From Pararhodobacter oceanensis (GTDB lineage: Bacteria > Pseudomonadota > Alphaproteobacteria > Rhodobacterales > Rhodobacteraceae), in assembly GCF_003076755.1 (NCBI RefSeq), contig NZ_QDKM01000011.1, positions 35,413 to 99,412 on the forward strand: a stretch of 64,000 nt of DNA, written 5' to 3'. The notes under the pieces are model-generated. The model did no database searches, had not been told where the DNA came from, and was given only the letters and a program-made list of their open reading frames with translations. Both the position numbers and the translations under genes were made by a program. Below, piece by piece: positions 7,986 through 17,346 of this stretch (the first letter of the stretch is position 1; every line of letters starts with the position of its first letter).

Positions 7986-9809
7986 CTAGCGCGCGTCGAA
8001 TGGTGCGTCCTCCGGCGCTCGCGGCTCATCATGCGCTGGCTCTTGCACCCTCGGGCCCGGCTTTCCGGCGCATTCGTGGAAGATACGGGCCGTGCAGCTG
8101 CGACAGATCTCGTCATCGACTTTGTCAACGGCGTGCCGGATCGCATCCGACTTGGTGAAATGCACGTGATCCGCGCCGACGGCTTCGAATACATGCAACC
8201 GACGCAAGGCATCGCGGGCCGATTTATGCGACGCGATGAGGTGATAATCCTGTCCCCGCCGGCGTGCTGTGCGGCATTCGGTGATGATGAAATCAGCACC
8301 GGTCAAATCGATTTTGCCGACGCCTTTCAGGTTCAAGACGGTGCCGCGTTTCCGCCCGAAATGATCTTCGATCTCGCGAAATTTTTCCTCCACATGTTCG
8401 ACCGAGCCAAAGAACAGCGGTCCCTCGATCCTGAGATTTGCGATCTGCGGACACTCTGTAAGATTGTAGGTAAAGACGTTGCGAAAGACCCTGCGGCCAT
8501 CCTTTTCCATCGGCGCGCCAACACCTATCGAGGGACGGGCGCTTTTGTTGATGAAGACCGCAAGCGACACCAACACGCCGACCAGGATCGCGAAATCAAG
8601 CTCGGATAGCACGCCGGTGAGAAATGTGGCCAGCAGGATCAGTGTTTCGCTGCGGCTGGTGGTCACGATGTGTCGGATCTCGGCGATGTTCACCAGTTTG
8701 AACGCGACATAGAGAATGATCGAAGCCATGGCGGCGACGGGCACGAAGCGAACCAGCGGCGCCACAAGAAACAGGCCCGCCAGAAGCATGGCCGCTGCGA
8801 ATAGCGCCGCCATCGGGGTTCGCGCGCCGCTTTCCGCATTCAGGCCCGAGCGGGTGAAAGACCCTGAGCCCGCATAGGACTGAAGGAACGACCCGGCCAT
8901 GTTGGACAGGCCTTGGCCGACAATTTCCTGATTGGAATCGTAGCGCTCACCGCGGCGCAGGGCAAAAGACTTGCCGATGGAAATCGCCTCGAGCAGGCCG
9001 ACAAAGGCAACGGCGACAGCGCCGGGGAATAGCTCGCCCATGATGGATAGCGACAGATCGGGGACAGCGACCGCCGGGACAACGCTTGCAAGCGGCTGGA
9101 AGAATTTCAGGTCCGAGGCATCGCCGCCCAGCAGCCAAGCGGCCAGACTTCCGGTGAAAAGAGCCAGAATATAGGCCGGAATCCGTTTGTCGATCCTGAC
9201 AACAAGCAAAATCGTCGCCAAGGTCACGAGCGAAACCACCACAGCAGAGAGATTGGCCTCGCCGCTATGGGCCACCACCCGTTCAAACCTCTCGAACGCG
9301 CCGCCACCGCCTGCGATTGTCAGGCCAAGGGCGCCGGATAGCTGCGACGTCGCGATCAGCAATGCCGCCGCCGCGGTGAAGCCGATGACCACCGAATGCG
9401 AAACAAAGGCAATCAATCCGCCCATACCGGCCAGCCCGGCCATAAGTTGCAACGCGCCGACCATCAACGTCAGGACCAGAGCCAGAGCGATAAATTCCTC
9501 GGTGCCAGCCGGAGCAAATTGCGACAGGGTGGTAAAGACCACAGCCGAGATTGCCGTGGTGGGGCCGGATACCATGACCATGGACGCCCCCCAAACCGCT
9601 GCGACGGCACAGACGGCGATGGCGGTGAAGAGCCCGTATTCCGGCGGCAATCCGGCGATAATCGCAAAGGCGACGCCTTGCGGCAGCACAATTGCCGCGT
9701 TGGTCAGCCCGGCCAGCGCATCATCGCGAAGACTGTCAGCCGACACATCCCTAAACCAAGGGCGCAGCGGTGACAGGCGGCGAAGCGATTTTTGGAGCAA
9801 TGGTGACAT
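7986..9809 (-). CDS. SulP-family anion (sulfate) transporter with STAS domain
   Basis: A 607-residue inner-membrane protein; I chose the ATG at 9809, preceded by GGAAG, over longer upstream frames. The N-terminal part begins DALAGLTNAAIVLPQGVAFAIIAGLPPEYGLFTA, the SulP family signature, and continues with about 10-12 membrane segments. The C-terminal part, from about residue 440, is a STAS domain (TVLNLKGVGKIDLTGADFI). A short tail follows with ICRSC and a further Cys, possibly a small metal or redox site. SulP proteins move sulfate, bicarbonate or other anions. In a cluster with two sulfatases, handling of released sulfate is plausible, but the substrate is not shown by sequence. Confidence 0.88.
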   Translation of the reverse strand: MSPLLQKSLRRLSPLRPWFRDVSADSLRDDALAGLTNAAIVLPQGVAFAIIAGLPPEYGLFTAIAVCAVAAVWGASMVMVSGPTTAISAVVFTTLSQFAPAGTEEFIALALVLTLMVGALQLMAGLAGMGGLIAFVSHSVVIGFTAAAALLIATSQLSGALGLTIAGGGGAFERFERVVAHSGEANLSAVVVSLVTLATILLVVRIDKRIPAYILALFTGSLAAWLLGGDASDLKFFQPLASVVPAVAVPDLSLSIMGELFPGAVAVAFVGLLEAISIGKSFALRRGERYDSNQEIVGQGLSNMAGSFLQSYAGSGSFTRSGLNAESGARTPMAALFAAAMLLAGLFLVAPLVRFVPVAAMASIILYVAFKLVNIAEIRHIVTTSRSETLILLATFLTGVLSELDFAILVGVLVSLAVFINKSARPSIGVGAPMEKDGRRVFRNVFTYNLTECPQIANLRIEGPLFFGSVEHVEEKFREIEDHFGRKRGTVLNLKGVGKIDLTGADFIITECRTARRRGQDYHLIASHKSARDALRRLHVFEAVGADHVHFTKSDAIRHAVDKVDDEICRSCTARIFHECAGKPGPRVQEPAHDEPRAPEDAPFDAR

Positions 9810-9863
9810 CAAGCTACTTCCGGGTGTGGAGGTTCGAGTTATCCCAGATGCACCTATTTTGGT

Positions 9864-9897
9864 CAATAATAATGATGATGTCGCAACAATAATGGGG
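9864..9897 (-). promoter_or_regulatory. Two tandem CAA-N8-TTG-like motifs upstream of sulP
   Basis: CAATAATAATGATG (9864-9877) fits the island motif CAA-N-W-A-W-A-W-Y-R-TTG with one mismatch. CAACAATAATGGGG (9884-9897) fits with two. They start 55 bases upstream of the sulP ATG, in AT-rich DNA that stands out from the surroundings. Confidence 0.3.
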
Positions 9898-10267
9898 CGC
9901 AAGGTGCCGAGAGGTGGCTCCGGATGCCCGATGGGTCGGGTTTTCTGACGCCTGCGAGGGCACAGAAACCGCGCAGCAAACATGAGGAGGGGATGATCAG
10001 GCCGCTTCCAGTTGATGGACGGAGGGCCGAAATCGGCGACCTGAAAGAGTTTTTGGCTGTTTAGGTGTCACTGGACCCTGTGGCGCGCTGACGCCGGTTG
10101 CCGAAAACGCGGATGTTCTTGGTTCACATGCACATCAATCCGAGCGAAGAGGCGAGGGGCCAAGCCGACCGCCGGCAGTTCTGGACTTCTGGCAGTTGCG
10201 AAGACCGGAGCGGCTGTTGGCGGCGGCGGTGTTGCGCGTCTGGATCTGCGAGGGATCCGCTGACGGG
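9898..10267. other. Intergenic stretch with no recognised gene
   Basis: About 370 bases between the divergent-side leader of sulP and the stop of the second marR gene. No conserved coding signal, repeat or strong hairpin was recognised. Confidence 0.4.
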
Positions 10268-10738
10268 TCAGCGGGTCACATGCTCTGTCATCAGGTTGAT
10301 GGCTTCGGTCAATGCAGCCTTTCTCTCGGGGCCGAGCAATTCGTCGAGCTTTTCGTTTCTCTCCAAGAAGGCAGGTTTGATCGTTTCAAGCAGTGCGTTC
10401 CCTGCACTCGAAATCTCGACGAGTTTCTTGCGTTTGCTGACCGCGTCTTCCTTGAATGTCACCAGTCCCTGCCGCTCAAGTTCGGTGGCGCTGCGGCTGA
10501 CCTGCGCCCTGTCCATGGCGCAAAAGCGGCTGATATCGGAAATGGACGTGCCGCCAAGCGTGTTGATCACGTTGAGAATCCGGTAGCCGGTCAGGTTGAC
10601 TCCGCTTCCTTCCAGCATCGCTTGCGCCTGCTGATCCAGAAATTTGCTGAGTATCGAAAGGCGGAAGGTCAATCTGGATTCCAGCGCGCGCACGCGTTCG
10701 AGTTGGTCTTCGAGGGTCTTGGCGGAAAAATGCACCAC
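10268..10738 (-). CDS. MarR-family transcriptional regulator (paralogue of the one at 4477)
   Basis: A 156-residue protein. I chose the GTG at 10738 because AAGGA lies 6 bases upstream and because this start aligns with the paralogue at 4477-4944; an upstream ATG at 10798 lacks such support. The HTH is TSISDISRFCAMDRAQVSRS and the wing is DAVSKRKKLVEISSAGN. The N-terminal SAKTLEDQLERVRALESRLTF matches the first MarR closely, so the two probably arose by duplication and may share ligand class or sites. It is divergent from the sulfatase/tct operon across about 100 bases, the usual arrangement for a local repressor. Confidence 0.9.
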   Translation of the reverse strand: MVHFSAKTLEDQLERVRALESRLTFRLSILSKFLDQQAQAMLEGSGVNLTGYRILNVINTLGGTSISDISRFCAMDRAQVSRSATELERQGLVTFKEDAVSKRKKLVEISSAGNALLETIKPAFLERNEKLDELLGPERKAALTEAINLMTEHVTR

Positions 10739-10842
10739 TATTATCCTTGTTGATTTATCATCATCAATGTTGCTTGAGCTTGATCTAGATGATATCACTT
10801 ACACAGTTGAAGCGAAAGCACCAAGGCAGGGATGGCGGTTAA
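10739..10842. promoter_or_regulatory. Divergent promoter region between marR and the sulfatase operon
   Basis: A 104-base AT-rich gap. It contains TCAA-N6-TTGA (10764-10777), the 8-bp palindrome ATCTAGAT (10783-10790) and GATATC (10791-10796). These are candidate binding sites for the adjacent MarR protein. No convincing -35/-10 pair could be fixed by eye. Confidence 0.35.
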
Positions 10843-12279
10843 GTGGTGAAAACCCCGAAAAACATACTGTTTCTGATGGCGGACGAGCATCAAGCCGGTG
10901 CGTTGTCGGTCCTTCACCATCCTCATGTGCAAACGCCAAACCTTGACCGACTCGCCGCGCGCGGCAGCGTTTTTCTCAATGCCTATACCGCCAGCCCGAT
11001 CTGCGTCCCCGCCCGTGCGGCCGTGGCGACCGGCCGGTATCCGCATGAAACCGGCTATTGGGACAATGCGCTGGCCTATGACGGGCGCTTTCCAAGCTGG
11101 GGCCATATTCTGCAGGCGGGCGGTGTTTCGGTGACCAGTATCGGCAAGTTGCACTACCGCAATTCCGAAGATCGCACCGGTTTCGACCAGCAGATCCTGC
11201 CGATCCATATTCTGAACGGCATTGGCCAAATATGGGGCTCGGTGCGCAATCCTCTGCCAACAAAAAGCAAGGGCGGCAGCATGCTGGGCGGCATTGGCGC
11301 CGGCGTGTCGAAATACAACCTCTATGACATGGAGGTCGCCAATGCGGCGGTGGACTGGCTCAACATGCCGGCCCGGACCGAGGCGCCTTGGGCGGCATTC
11401 GTCAGTTTCGTGGCGCCGCATTTCCCGCTGATTGTGCCCGAGGAATATCTGGACAAATACCCGGCCCAAGACATGCCGCTGCCCGCAGTAAGGCCGGGAA
11501 TTGATGGCTATGAAGCGCATCCTTGGGTCGCGCGGATGAACGATATCGAAGACAGCGATGCCGAGTTGGGCAGCGATCAACGCCGGCGCGAGGCGATCGC
11601 GGCCTATTATGCGCTGTGCAGTTTTGTCGATCAGCAGATCGGCAAGGTTCTCGATGCACTCGACGCCTCGGGGCAGGGCGATGACACGCTGATCATCTAT
11701 ACATCGGATCATGGCGAGAACCTCGGGATGCGCGGGCGCTGGGGCAAATCGCTGCTCTACCGTGAAGCGACTCAGGTGCCGTTGATCATGGCCGGGCCGG
11801 GCATTGCCGCGGGCGCGCAGGTGACCACGCCGGTGTCGCTGGTCGATATCCCGCCGACAATCACAGATGCCTTCGGACTGCCGCCAGACCCTGATTGGGC
11901 GGGGCGGTCGCTGACGGACATTGCCGCCGAGCCCGCGGACCCCAGGCGCGTGGTGTTCGCCGAATATCACGCGGTCAATTCGCCAAGCGGCGGCTTTATG
12001 GTCGCGGATGCGGGCTGGAAGTATCACGAATATATCGGCTACGCGCCCGAGCTTTTCGACTTGGAGAGCGACCCGTTGGAACGGCACAATCTTGCCGGTG
12101 ATCCGGCATATGCGGCGCAAGAGGCGCGGATGCGCAAGGCCCTGCATGCGATCTGTGATCCCGCGCGTGTCGATGCCAGCGCCAAGGCCGATCAAGACAG
12201 GTTGGTGGCAGGTTTTGGCGGGCCGGAAAAAGCCTTTCGCATCGGGCCATCCGGCGCCACGCCGGCCCCCGGACCCTGA
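10843..12279 (+). CDS. Cytoplasmic type-I sulfatase
   Basis: A 478-residue formylglycine-type sulfatase starting at GTG 10843. The catalytic signature SPICVPARAA puts Cys54 in C-x-P-x-R, the site converted to formylglycine. Metal ligands are expected in ADEH (Asp14/Glu15) and in YTSDHGENLG near residue 290. The protein lacks a signal peptide, so it should act on sulfate esters already imported. Family members include choline sulfatases and arylsulfatases; the substrate cannot be assigned. It is the first gene of an operon that carries a tricarboxylate-type importer and a second sulfatase. No dedicated formylglycine-generating enzyme or anSME is encoded in the window, so maturation must use one elsewhere. 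Confidence 0.92.
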   Translation: MVKTPKNILFLMADEHQAGALSVLHHPHVQTPNLDRLAARGSVFLNAYTASPICVPARAAVATGRYPHETGYWDNALAYDGRFPSWGHILQAGGVSVTSIGKLHYRNSEDRTGFDQQILPIHILNGIGQIWGSVRNPLPTKSKGGSMLGGIGAGVSKYNLYDMEVANAAVDWLNMPARTEAPWAAFVSFVAPHFPLIVPEEYLDKYPAQDMPLPAVRPGIDGYEAHPWVARMNDIEDSDAELGSDQRRREAIAAYYALCSFVDQQIGKVLDALDASGQGDDTLIIYTSDHGENLGMRGRWGKSLLYREATQVPLIMAGPGIAAGAQVTTPVSLVDIPPTITDAFGLPPDPDWAGRSLTDIAAEPADPRRVVFAEYHAVNSPSGGFMVADAGWKYHEYIGYAPELFDLESDPLERHNLAGDPAYAAQEARMRKALHAICDPARVDASAKADQDRLVAGFGGPEKAFRIGPSGATPAPGP

Positions 12280-12309
12280 GATGCGAACGCGAGCGAGGAG
12301 GAGGAGACG

Positions 12310-12744
12310 ATGAATTCCGAAACGTCCAAACGCAGGGCCGCTGCGTCTGCCATGATTACCGCGGCGACTGGCGTTCAGGCGCAGGTTTCGGCGCCGAGAG
12401 GCCCTGACGAGGTGCTGTTTGCCCTGTCAGGCGGTGGAGTGACGGAGACGCTGGGCTGCAGGCTGGCCGAGGAGGTTAGCGCAGACAAGACCACGTCCGA
12501 ACACGCTGCGGGCAAGGGCAGTCAGATCATGGCGGTGGCGCTCAGGGATGCCCAGACAGAAGCGGCGCGGGCGCGCGCAATCCCTCAGCGGCACAAGGTG
12601 AAGACCCTGAATAACGCAGAAGGAAAACTGGTCCGAAGCGCACAGCGGGCCTTTGCTATGCCGGTCGCGGGGCAGGGTGCGGAGGCGTTCAGTCTGGAAT
12701 GCCATGCCGCCGACACCCCGCTGCCCGACGCCGTCGCCGAATAA
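12310..12744 (+). pseudogene. Internally deleted tctC (TTT substrate-binding protein remnant)
   Basis: A 144-codon frame with a strong GAGGAGGAGGAG leader. Its start, PDEVLFALSGGGVTETLGCRLAEE, aligns with PIDLMIAFRAGGGADTLGRALAED of the intact TctC at 5290-6246. Its end, LNNAEGKLVRSAQRAF, aligns with the C-terminal LNDPESRTAQFAQRAF. About 170 central residues are missing, so the ligand cleft cannot form. It sits exactly where tctC belongs in a tctCBA operon. The frame is kept open, so a short product might still be made, or the remnant may be retained simply because its transcript runs through to tctB. Confidence 0.75.
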
Positions 12745-12805
12745 CCCTGACCCTGTGGCCCGGTCTACCACTGCCGGTCCATCCCCAACCATCGGGAGCC
12801 TTGCC

Positions 12806-13381
12806 ATGCTGTCTCGACGTATCGAAATCTGGCTTGCCATATTCTTTGCCGTCCTTGCCGGGCTGACCGCCTTTGTCTGGGCGCCGCTCGACAGTGAAAC
12901 CGCCGCGATCTATGAATTTCGCAGGCAGATCAGCATCGGTGACGCGATGCTGCCGATGGTCGCCGGGGGCGGGATTCTGCTGTTTTCGGTGGCGCATCTG
13001 TTTTTGCAACTACGCCGTCGGCGGGATGCGGATGAAGACCCGCTGTTTGATCGCACCACGCTGTTCTTCTTTGTGACCTTCGGCGGCGTATTGGCGCTGT
13101 CTTTGATCCTGATGTTCTGGGCAGGTCCGCTGGCGCTGGCCCTGTTCGGACCATCGGGTGACGACGCCGCGACCTATCGACAGATGCGGTCGAGCTTACC
13201 TTGGAAATACATCGGGTTCGTGCTCGGCGGCTTCACGCTGGTCTTTGGACTGACCTCGCTTATCGAAGGCCGGGTGCGATGGCTGCGGGCGGTCAGTTCG
13301 ATCCTCGCCGTGCTGGGTCTCATCCTCATTTTTGATGTGCCATTCGACACGATTCTCCTGCCTCCGAATGGAGATTTTTGA
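12806..13381 (+). CDS. tctB: Tripartite tricarboxylate transporter, small permease TctB
   Basis: A 191-residue inner-membrane protein with four hydrophobic segments (about residues 8-26, 48-66, 88-112 and 135-185), the normal layout for TctB. The ATG at 12806 has GGGAG 8 bases upstream; an open frame extends further up but overlaps the tctC remnant. Its stop overlaps the tctA start as TGATG, so the two are translationally coupled. It pairs with TctA to form the membrane part of a secondary, binding-protein-dependent importer. Confidence 0.85.
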   Translation: MLSRRIEIWLAIFFAVLAGLTAFVWAPLDSETAAIYEFRRQISIGDAMLPMVAGGGILLFSVAHLFLQLRRRRDADEDPLFDRTTLFFFVTFGGVLALSLILMFWAGPLALALFGPSGDDAATYRQMRSSLPWKYIGFVLGGFTLVFGLTSLIEGRVRWLRAVSSILAVLGLILIFDVPFDTILLPPNGDF

Positions 13382-14985
13382 TGTCCCCGCTTGAATATAT
13401 CTGGGCCGGTGTCATGGCCGTCATCGCCGGGCCTGCTGCGTTCGAGATCTTCGGGATCGGCATTCCGCTTACTGTCCTGATGGTGTTTGGCGGTTTCCTG
13501 CTTGGCGTCGTCGGCGGCGCGACACCGGGGTTGGCCGGTCCCTTTCTGATGGCGGTGTCGCTGCCGATCCTGCTGTCGATCTTTGGCTTTACGCCAGATG
13601 CCCTGCTGCCGGTGATGGGCTTTCTTGTCGGCGTGATGAAGGGCGCAACGGTCGGCGGCGCGGTGCCCGCGATCCTGTTCAACACGCCGGGCACGCCTGA
13701 TGCGATGATGACCACGCTCGACGGCTACCCGATGGCGCAAAAGGGGCAGGCGGGCAAGGCTCTGAGGACCGCGCATTTCGCATCGGTGTCTGGCGACACG
13801 TTTTCCGACCTTGTGCTGTTTACCTGCGCTCCGTTCCTCGCGGTGATTGTCGAAGCCTATCTGGGCTTTGGCGAAAAGGCGGCGCTGATCGTTTTGTCGA
13901 TGGCATTCATCGCTGCCGTGGTCGGTGCATCGCCGTTGAAAGGTATGATTGCCGCCTTTCTCGGGCTGTTGATCGCCTCCATTGGCACGGGCGAGGATTT
14001 TTACGCGCGCCTCTCTTTCGGCACCGATGCTCTGGCAGATGGCGTGCCGATGATCACTGCCGTTATGGGCGTTTTGATACTCGGAGAAGTGCTGGTCGCA
14101 TTTGAGAACATGTGGCGCCAGCGGCGCAGCAATGCTGTGGTCAAAGAACCGGCGCAGTCCGGTGACAATCGCCTGTCCTGGACAGAGCGAAAGGCTTTGA
14201 TGCCCTTCATCGGCATCTCGGCTGTCGTCGGCACGATCATTGGCGCCTTGCCGGGCATCGGATCGACTTTGGCGGCGACACTTGGCTATGCCACGGGTGA
14301 CAAAATGCACAAGGGGCCGGTGAAATTCGGTCAGGGCACGCCCGAAGGCATCGCCGCAACCGAAGCCGCCAATAGCGCGGTCTCCGGCTCCAATCTGATA
14401 CCGGTGCTGTCGCTCGGCATTCCGGGCAATGTGGGCGCGGTGTTCATCATCCTGGCAGCCGAATCCATCGGCGGCTTCAACCCGGGACCGACCGTGTTTC
14501 GGTTCACCGCATCCGAGGTGAACCCAGAGCTGGTGATCGCCTTCGGCCTGTTTACCGCGATGATGATTGCCAATATCTTCAACTGGGTGATCGGCGGCCG
14601 GATCATGGCCGCCTGCGGTATCATGTCGAAAATACCCAGCCATGTGCTGCTGCCGATGGTGTTGTTGCTGACCCTGACGGCGATCTATGCGCAGGAAACC
14701 AGTTTCACCGCAATCTACTTTGCCTTGGCCTTCGCGGTGCTCGGGTATCTTCTGCGTAAGCTGAGAATACCGACGCTGCCGTTCGTGATTGCTTTCATTC
14801 TGGCCGGAAACCTTGAGCATTCGTTCCGGCAGGCTTTCGCAGTCTCGGGCGGCGATCCGTGGTTCCTGTTCAAGAGCCCGCTGTCGCTGGTCTTCCTGCT
14901 TTTGTCGGCGGCGGTGGTGATTTTCTTCTCCCGCTCGAAAACCCCTGAGGCCGGCAGACGCGCCGCAACAGAAAGGGATCTGTGA
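13381..14985 (+). CDS. tctA: Tripartite tricarboxylate transporter, large permease TctA
   Basis: A 534-residue polytopic protein (about 11-12 membrane segments). It has the two characteristic inverted-repeat glycine/proline loops: GGATPGLAGPFLMAVSLPI near residue 42 and IGALPGIGSTLAATLGYATG near 285. The length is normal for TctA (about 500). The start ATG overlaps the tctB stop and its stop overlaps the ATG of the following usp gene (TGATG at both joints). In this operon it likely imports a sulfated or carboxylated substrate for the flanking cytoplasmic sulfatases; that link is inference from gene order. Confidence 0.92.
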   Translation: MSPLEYIWAGVMAVIAGPAAFEIFGIGIPLTVLMVFGGFLLGVVGGATPGLAGPFLMAVSLPILLSIFGFTPDALLPVMGFLVGVMKGATVGGAVPAILFNTPGTPDAMMTTLDGYPMAQKGQAGKALRTAHFASVSGDTFSDLVLFTCAPFLAVIVEAYLGFGEKAALIVLSMAFIAAVVGASPLKGMIAAFLGLLIASIGTGEDFYARLSFGTDALADGVPMITAVMGVLILGEVLVAFENMWRQRRSNAVVKEPAQSGDNRLSWTERKALMPFIGISAVVGTIIGALPGIGSTLAATLGYATGDKMHKGPVKFGQGTPEGIAATEAANSAVSGSNLIPVLSLGIPGNVGAVFIILAAESIGGFNPGPTVFRFTASEVNPELVIAFGLFTAMMIANIFNWVIGGRIMAACGIMSKIPSHVLLPMVLLLTLTAIYAQETSFTAIYFALAFAVLGYLLRKLRIPTLPFVIAFILAGNLEHSFRQAFAVSGGDPWFLFKSPLSLVFLLLSAAVVIFFSRSKTPEAGRRAATERDL

Positions 14986-15809
14986 TGGCGATCAAGAACA
15001 TACTCGTGGCGGTAAACGGCAGCACGGGCTCGCGCAGCGCGGTTGAGGCGGCGATCCAGATGCAGGCCAAATATGACGCGCATCTGACCGGGATTCTCGT
15101 GCACTACGGGCATCGCGACCGGTTTACCGAAGAGAACTGGGTGCCAGACAACGTGCGCATGATCATGAGCGACGGCATCCGGCAGAAGGAAGCGGTGGTC
15201 GAACGAGACTTTCGGGCCGCTGCCGAGGATCGCGTGCCTGCGGAGAAACTGCACTGGTTGGCGCTGAGCGGTGAGCCGGATGATACGCTAGCAAAATACG
15301 TGGTGATGTATGATGTGGCGGTGATGGGGCCGAATGCCCGCAAGTCGCATCCGGCCATTGACCTGCATCCCGAACGCGTGGCGCTCAAAAGTGGCCGCCC
15401 GATCCTTGTGGTGCCGACGCCCTTCGATCCTGCCAGCCTGAACAAGCGCGCGGTTGTCGGTTTTGACGGACGCAAGGCGGCGTCGCGGGTGATCCACGAT
15501 GCGATGCTCTACCTCGAGACCAAGTCGCAGGTGGATATCGTCAGCGCCGGTGACAAGATGTACAAACCCGCCAATAGCATCAGCGCGGTCGATCTCTTGG
15601 CACGTCACGGCGTCAAGGCCGACCGGATTCGTCTTCCGGGCGGTAGCCGCCATTTCGGCGAAGAACTGCTGGCCTATTGCGACAAGGTCGATGCCGGCGT
15701 GCTGTTCATGGGCGTATATGACCAAGGTATTTTCCGCGAGGAACTGCTGGGCGGTGCAACCCGCCATGTGCTCGCCAATGCCACCATTCCCGTGATGATT
15801 TCCTACTGA
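14985..15809 (+). CDS. Two-domain universal stress protein
   Basis: A 274-residue protein of two Usp folds. The first starts MAIKNILVAVNGSTGSRSAV (residues 1 to about 145). The second starts at about 150 with KRAVVGFDGRKAASRVIHDA and ends GGATRHVLANATIPVMISY. The classical ATP-binding GGATRHVL-type motif is present in the second half. It is coupled to tctA by a TGATG overlap. Universal stress proteins encoded with TRAP or TTT permeases can modulate transport (TeaD with the ectoine TRAP system is the known example), so control of TctAB activity is a reasonable inference. Confidence 0.88.
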   Translation: MAIKNILVAVNGSTGSRSAVEAAIQMQAKYDAHLTGILVHYGHRDRFTEENWVPDNVRMIMSDGIRQKEAVVERDFRAAAEDRVPAEKLHWLALSGEPDDTLAKYVVMYDVAVMGPNARKSHPAIDLHPERVALKSGRPILVVPTPFDPASLNKRAVVGFDGRKAASRVIHDAMLYLETKSQVDIVSAGDKMYKPANSISAVDLLARHGVKADRIRLPGGSRHFGEELLAYCDKVDAGVLFMGVYDQGIFREELLGGATRHVLANATIPVMISY

Positions 15810-15819
15810 GGAGGCCCCG

Positions 15820-17346
15820 ATGACCCGGCCCAATTTCCTGATCATTAGTGCCGACCAGCATCGCGGCGATTGTCTCGGTGTCGAAGGTCGCAAGGTCCGC
15901 ACGCCCAATCTCGACCGCTTGGCGCGGGACGGGACCCGCTTTACGGCGGCGATCTGCCCGTCGCCGGTCTGTCAGCCAGCGCGGGCCTCGATCCTGACCG
16001 GTCAGCTGTGCCGGACCCACGGTGTCCATGACAACGGCATCGACCTTGACGCGGATACCGGCGATATGGGGTTTGCCGGAACCTTGGCCCGCGCCGGATA
16101 TGACACCGGGTTTTTCGGCAAGGCGCATTTCTCCAGCTATGATGCGCGCGACCCTACCGGGCGGCCCGAGTCGGTTCTGTCATCGGTAGATTTTGGCCCG
16201 GAATGGACAGGTCCCTATATGGGGTTTGGCCATGTTGAACTCATGCTCTCGGGCCCGACCAACCATCCCCCGCTGGCGCCGCCTCAGGGGTTGCATTACG
16301 AGCATTTCTTTTATGCCGACGGCCATGGCGCCGAGAAAACGCGGCTGTATCACGAGGGCCGCGGTGATACCAAAAATGCGGCCCAGACATGGCATTCGCA
16401 ACTGCCGACAAACTGGCATTATACGCCATGGACGGCCGATCGGGCGATGGACTGGCTGCGCCAAGCCCGCGACACTGACCGCCCGTTCTGCGCTTGGGTC
16501 AGTTTCGTTGATCCACATCACCCTTTCGACTGCCCCGAACCTTGGTCGCGATTGCACGACCCGGCCGAGGTCGATTTGCCCGCACACCGGACCCGAGATC
16601 TCGACAAGCGTCCGTGGTGGCACCGCGCCGCAATTGAGAACTCTCCTAAGGGCGATGCCGCCGAGGTTGCGGTCAGGTCCAATTACTCACGGATCGAGCC
16701 ACAGACCGACGACCAGCTGCGTGAGATCATCGCCAATACCTATGGCCAGATCGCCTTTATCGACGAACAAGTGGGCCGCATCCTGACCTTGCTGGACGAG
16801 GCCGGATTGGCCGAGAATACCATCGTCATCTATACCTCGGATCACGGCGACTGGCTTGGCGATCACGGGCATATACTCAAAGGCCCGATGCCCTATGAGG
16901 GGCTGTTGCGTGTGCCGTTTCTGGCCAAGGGGCCCGGTGTCCGTGCGGGCGCGGTGGTGGGCGAGCCGGTATCAACACTCGATATTGCAGCGACGCTTTA
17001 CGACTATGCCGGGGTCACGCCCGGCCTACCGCAGCACGGTCAGTCCCTGCGCCCGCAGTTTGAAAGCGATGCGGCGCGCGATTTTGCGATGATGGAGTGG
17101 GAGCTTTTGCCCAACCGTGTCGGCGTGGCCCTGTCGTTGCGCACAGTGCGCACCAAGGACGCCAAACTGACCGTCGAACTGCGTTCCGGTGCGGGGGAGA
17201 TGTATGATCTGGCTGCCGACCCGCACGAGATGACGAACCTGTTTGACCATCCTGATCACGCAGACATGCAGGAGGCGCTGACCGCCTATTTGCACGCGCG
17301 TGCGAATGACATCGGACCCAATAGAACAGCAGTGGGGCCAGGATGA
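15820..17346 (+). CDS. Second cytoplasmic type-I sulfatase
   Basis: A 508-residue sulfatase with GAGG just upstream of the ATG at 15820. The active-site motif SPVCQPARASILTG places Cys51 in C-x-P-x-R. Metal ligands lie in ISADQH (Asp12/Gln13) and YTSDHGDWLGDHG. It has no signal peptide. It is only distantly similar to the first sulfatase of the operon, which suggests two different sulfate esters or two positions on one substrate. Its stop codon overlaps a 36-codon ORF that leads into the FMN oxidase gene. Family members include choline sulfatases, phosphonate hydrolases and aryl sulfatases; the assignment to sulfatase rather than phosphonate monoester hydrolase is by motif only. Confidence 0.9.
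   Translation: MTRPNFLIISADQHRGDCLGVEGRKVRTPNLDRLARDGTRFTAAICPSPVCQPARASILTGQLCRTHGVHDNGIDLDADTGDMGFAGTLARAGYDTGFFGKAHFSSYDARDPTGRPESVLSSVDFGPEWTGPYMGFGHVELMLSGPTNHPPLAPPQGLHYEHFFYADGHGAEKTRLYHEGRGDTKNAAQTWHSQLPTNWHYTPWTADRAMDWLRQARDTDRPFCAWVSFVDPHHPFDCPEPWSRLHDPAEVDLPAHRTRDLDKRPWWHRAAIENSPKGDAAEVAVRSNYSRIEPQTDDQLREIIANTYGQIAFIDEQVGRILTLLDEAGLAENTIVIYTSDHGDWLGDHGHILKGPMPYEGLLRVPFLAKGPGVRAGAVVGEPVSTLDIAATLYDYAGVTPGLPQHGQSLRPQFESDAARDFAMMEWELLPNRVGVALSLRTVRTKDAKLTVELRSGAGEMYDLAADPHEMTNLFDHPDHADMQEALTAYLHARANDIGPNRTAVGPG

Noticed and set aside
10795..12195. 466-codon minus-strand frame opposite the first sulfatase
   Set aside because: No motif, no ribosome site, and complete overlap with a convincing sulfatase gene.
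13174..14820. 548-codon minus-strand frame opposite tctA
   Set aside because: Composition is Arg/Gln/His-rich without hydrophobic or conserved blocks; it is the antisense shadow of tctA.
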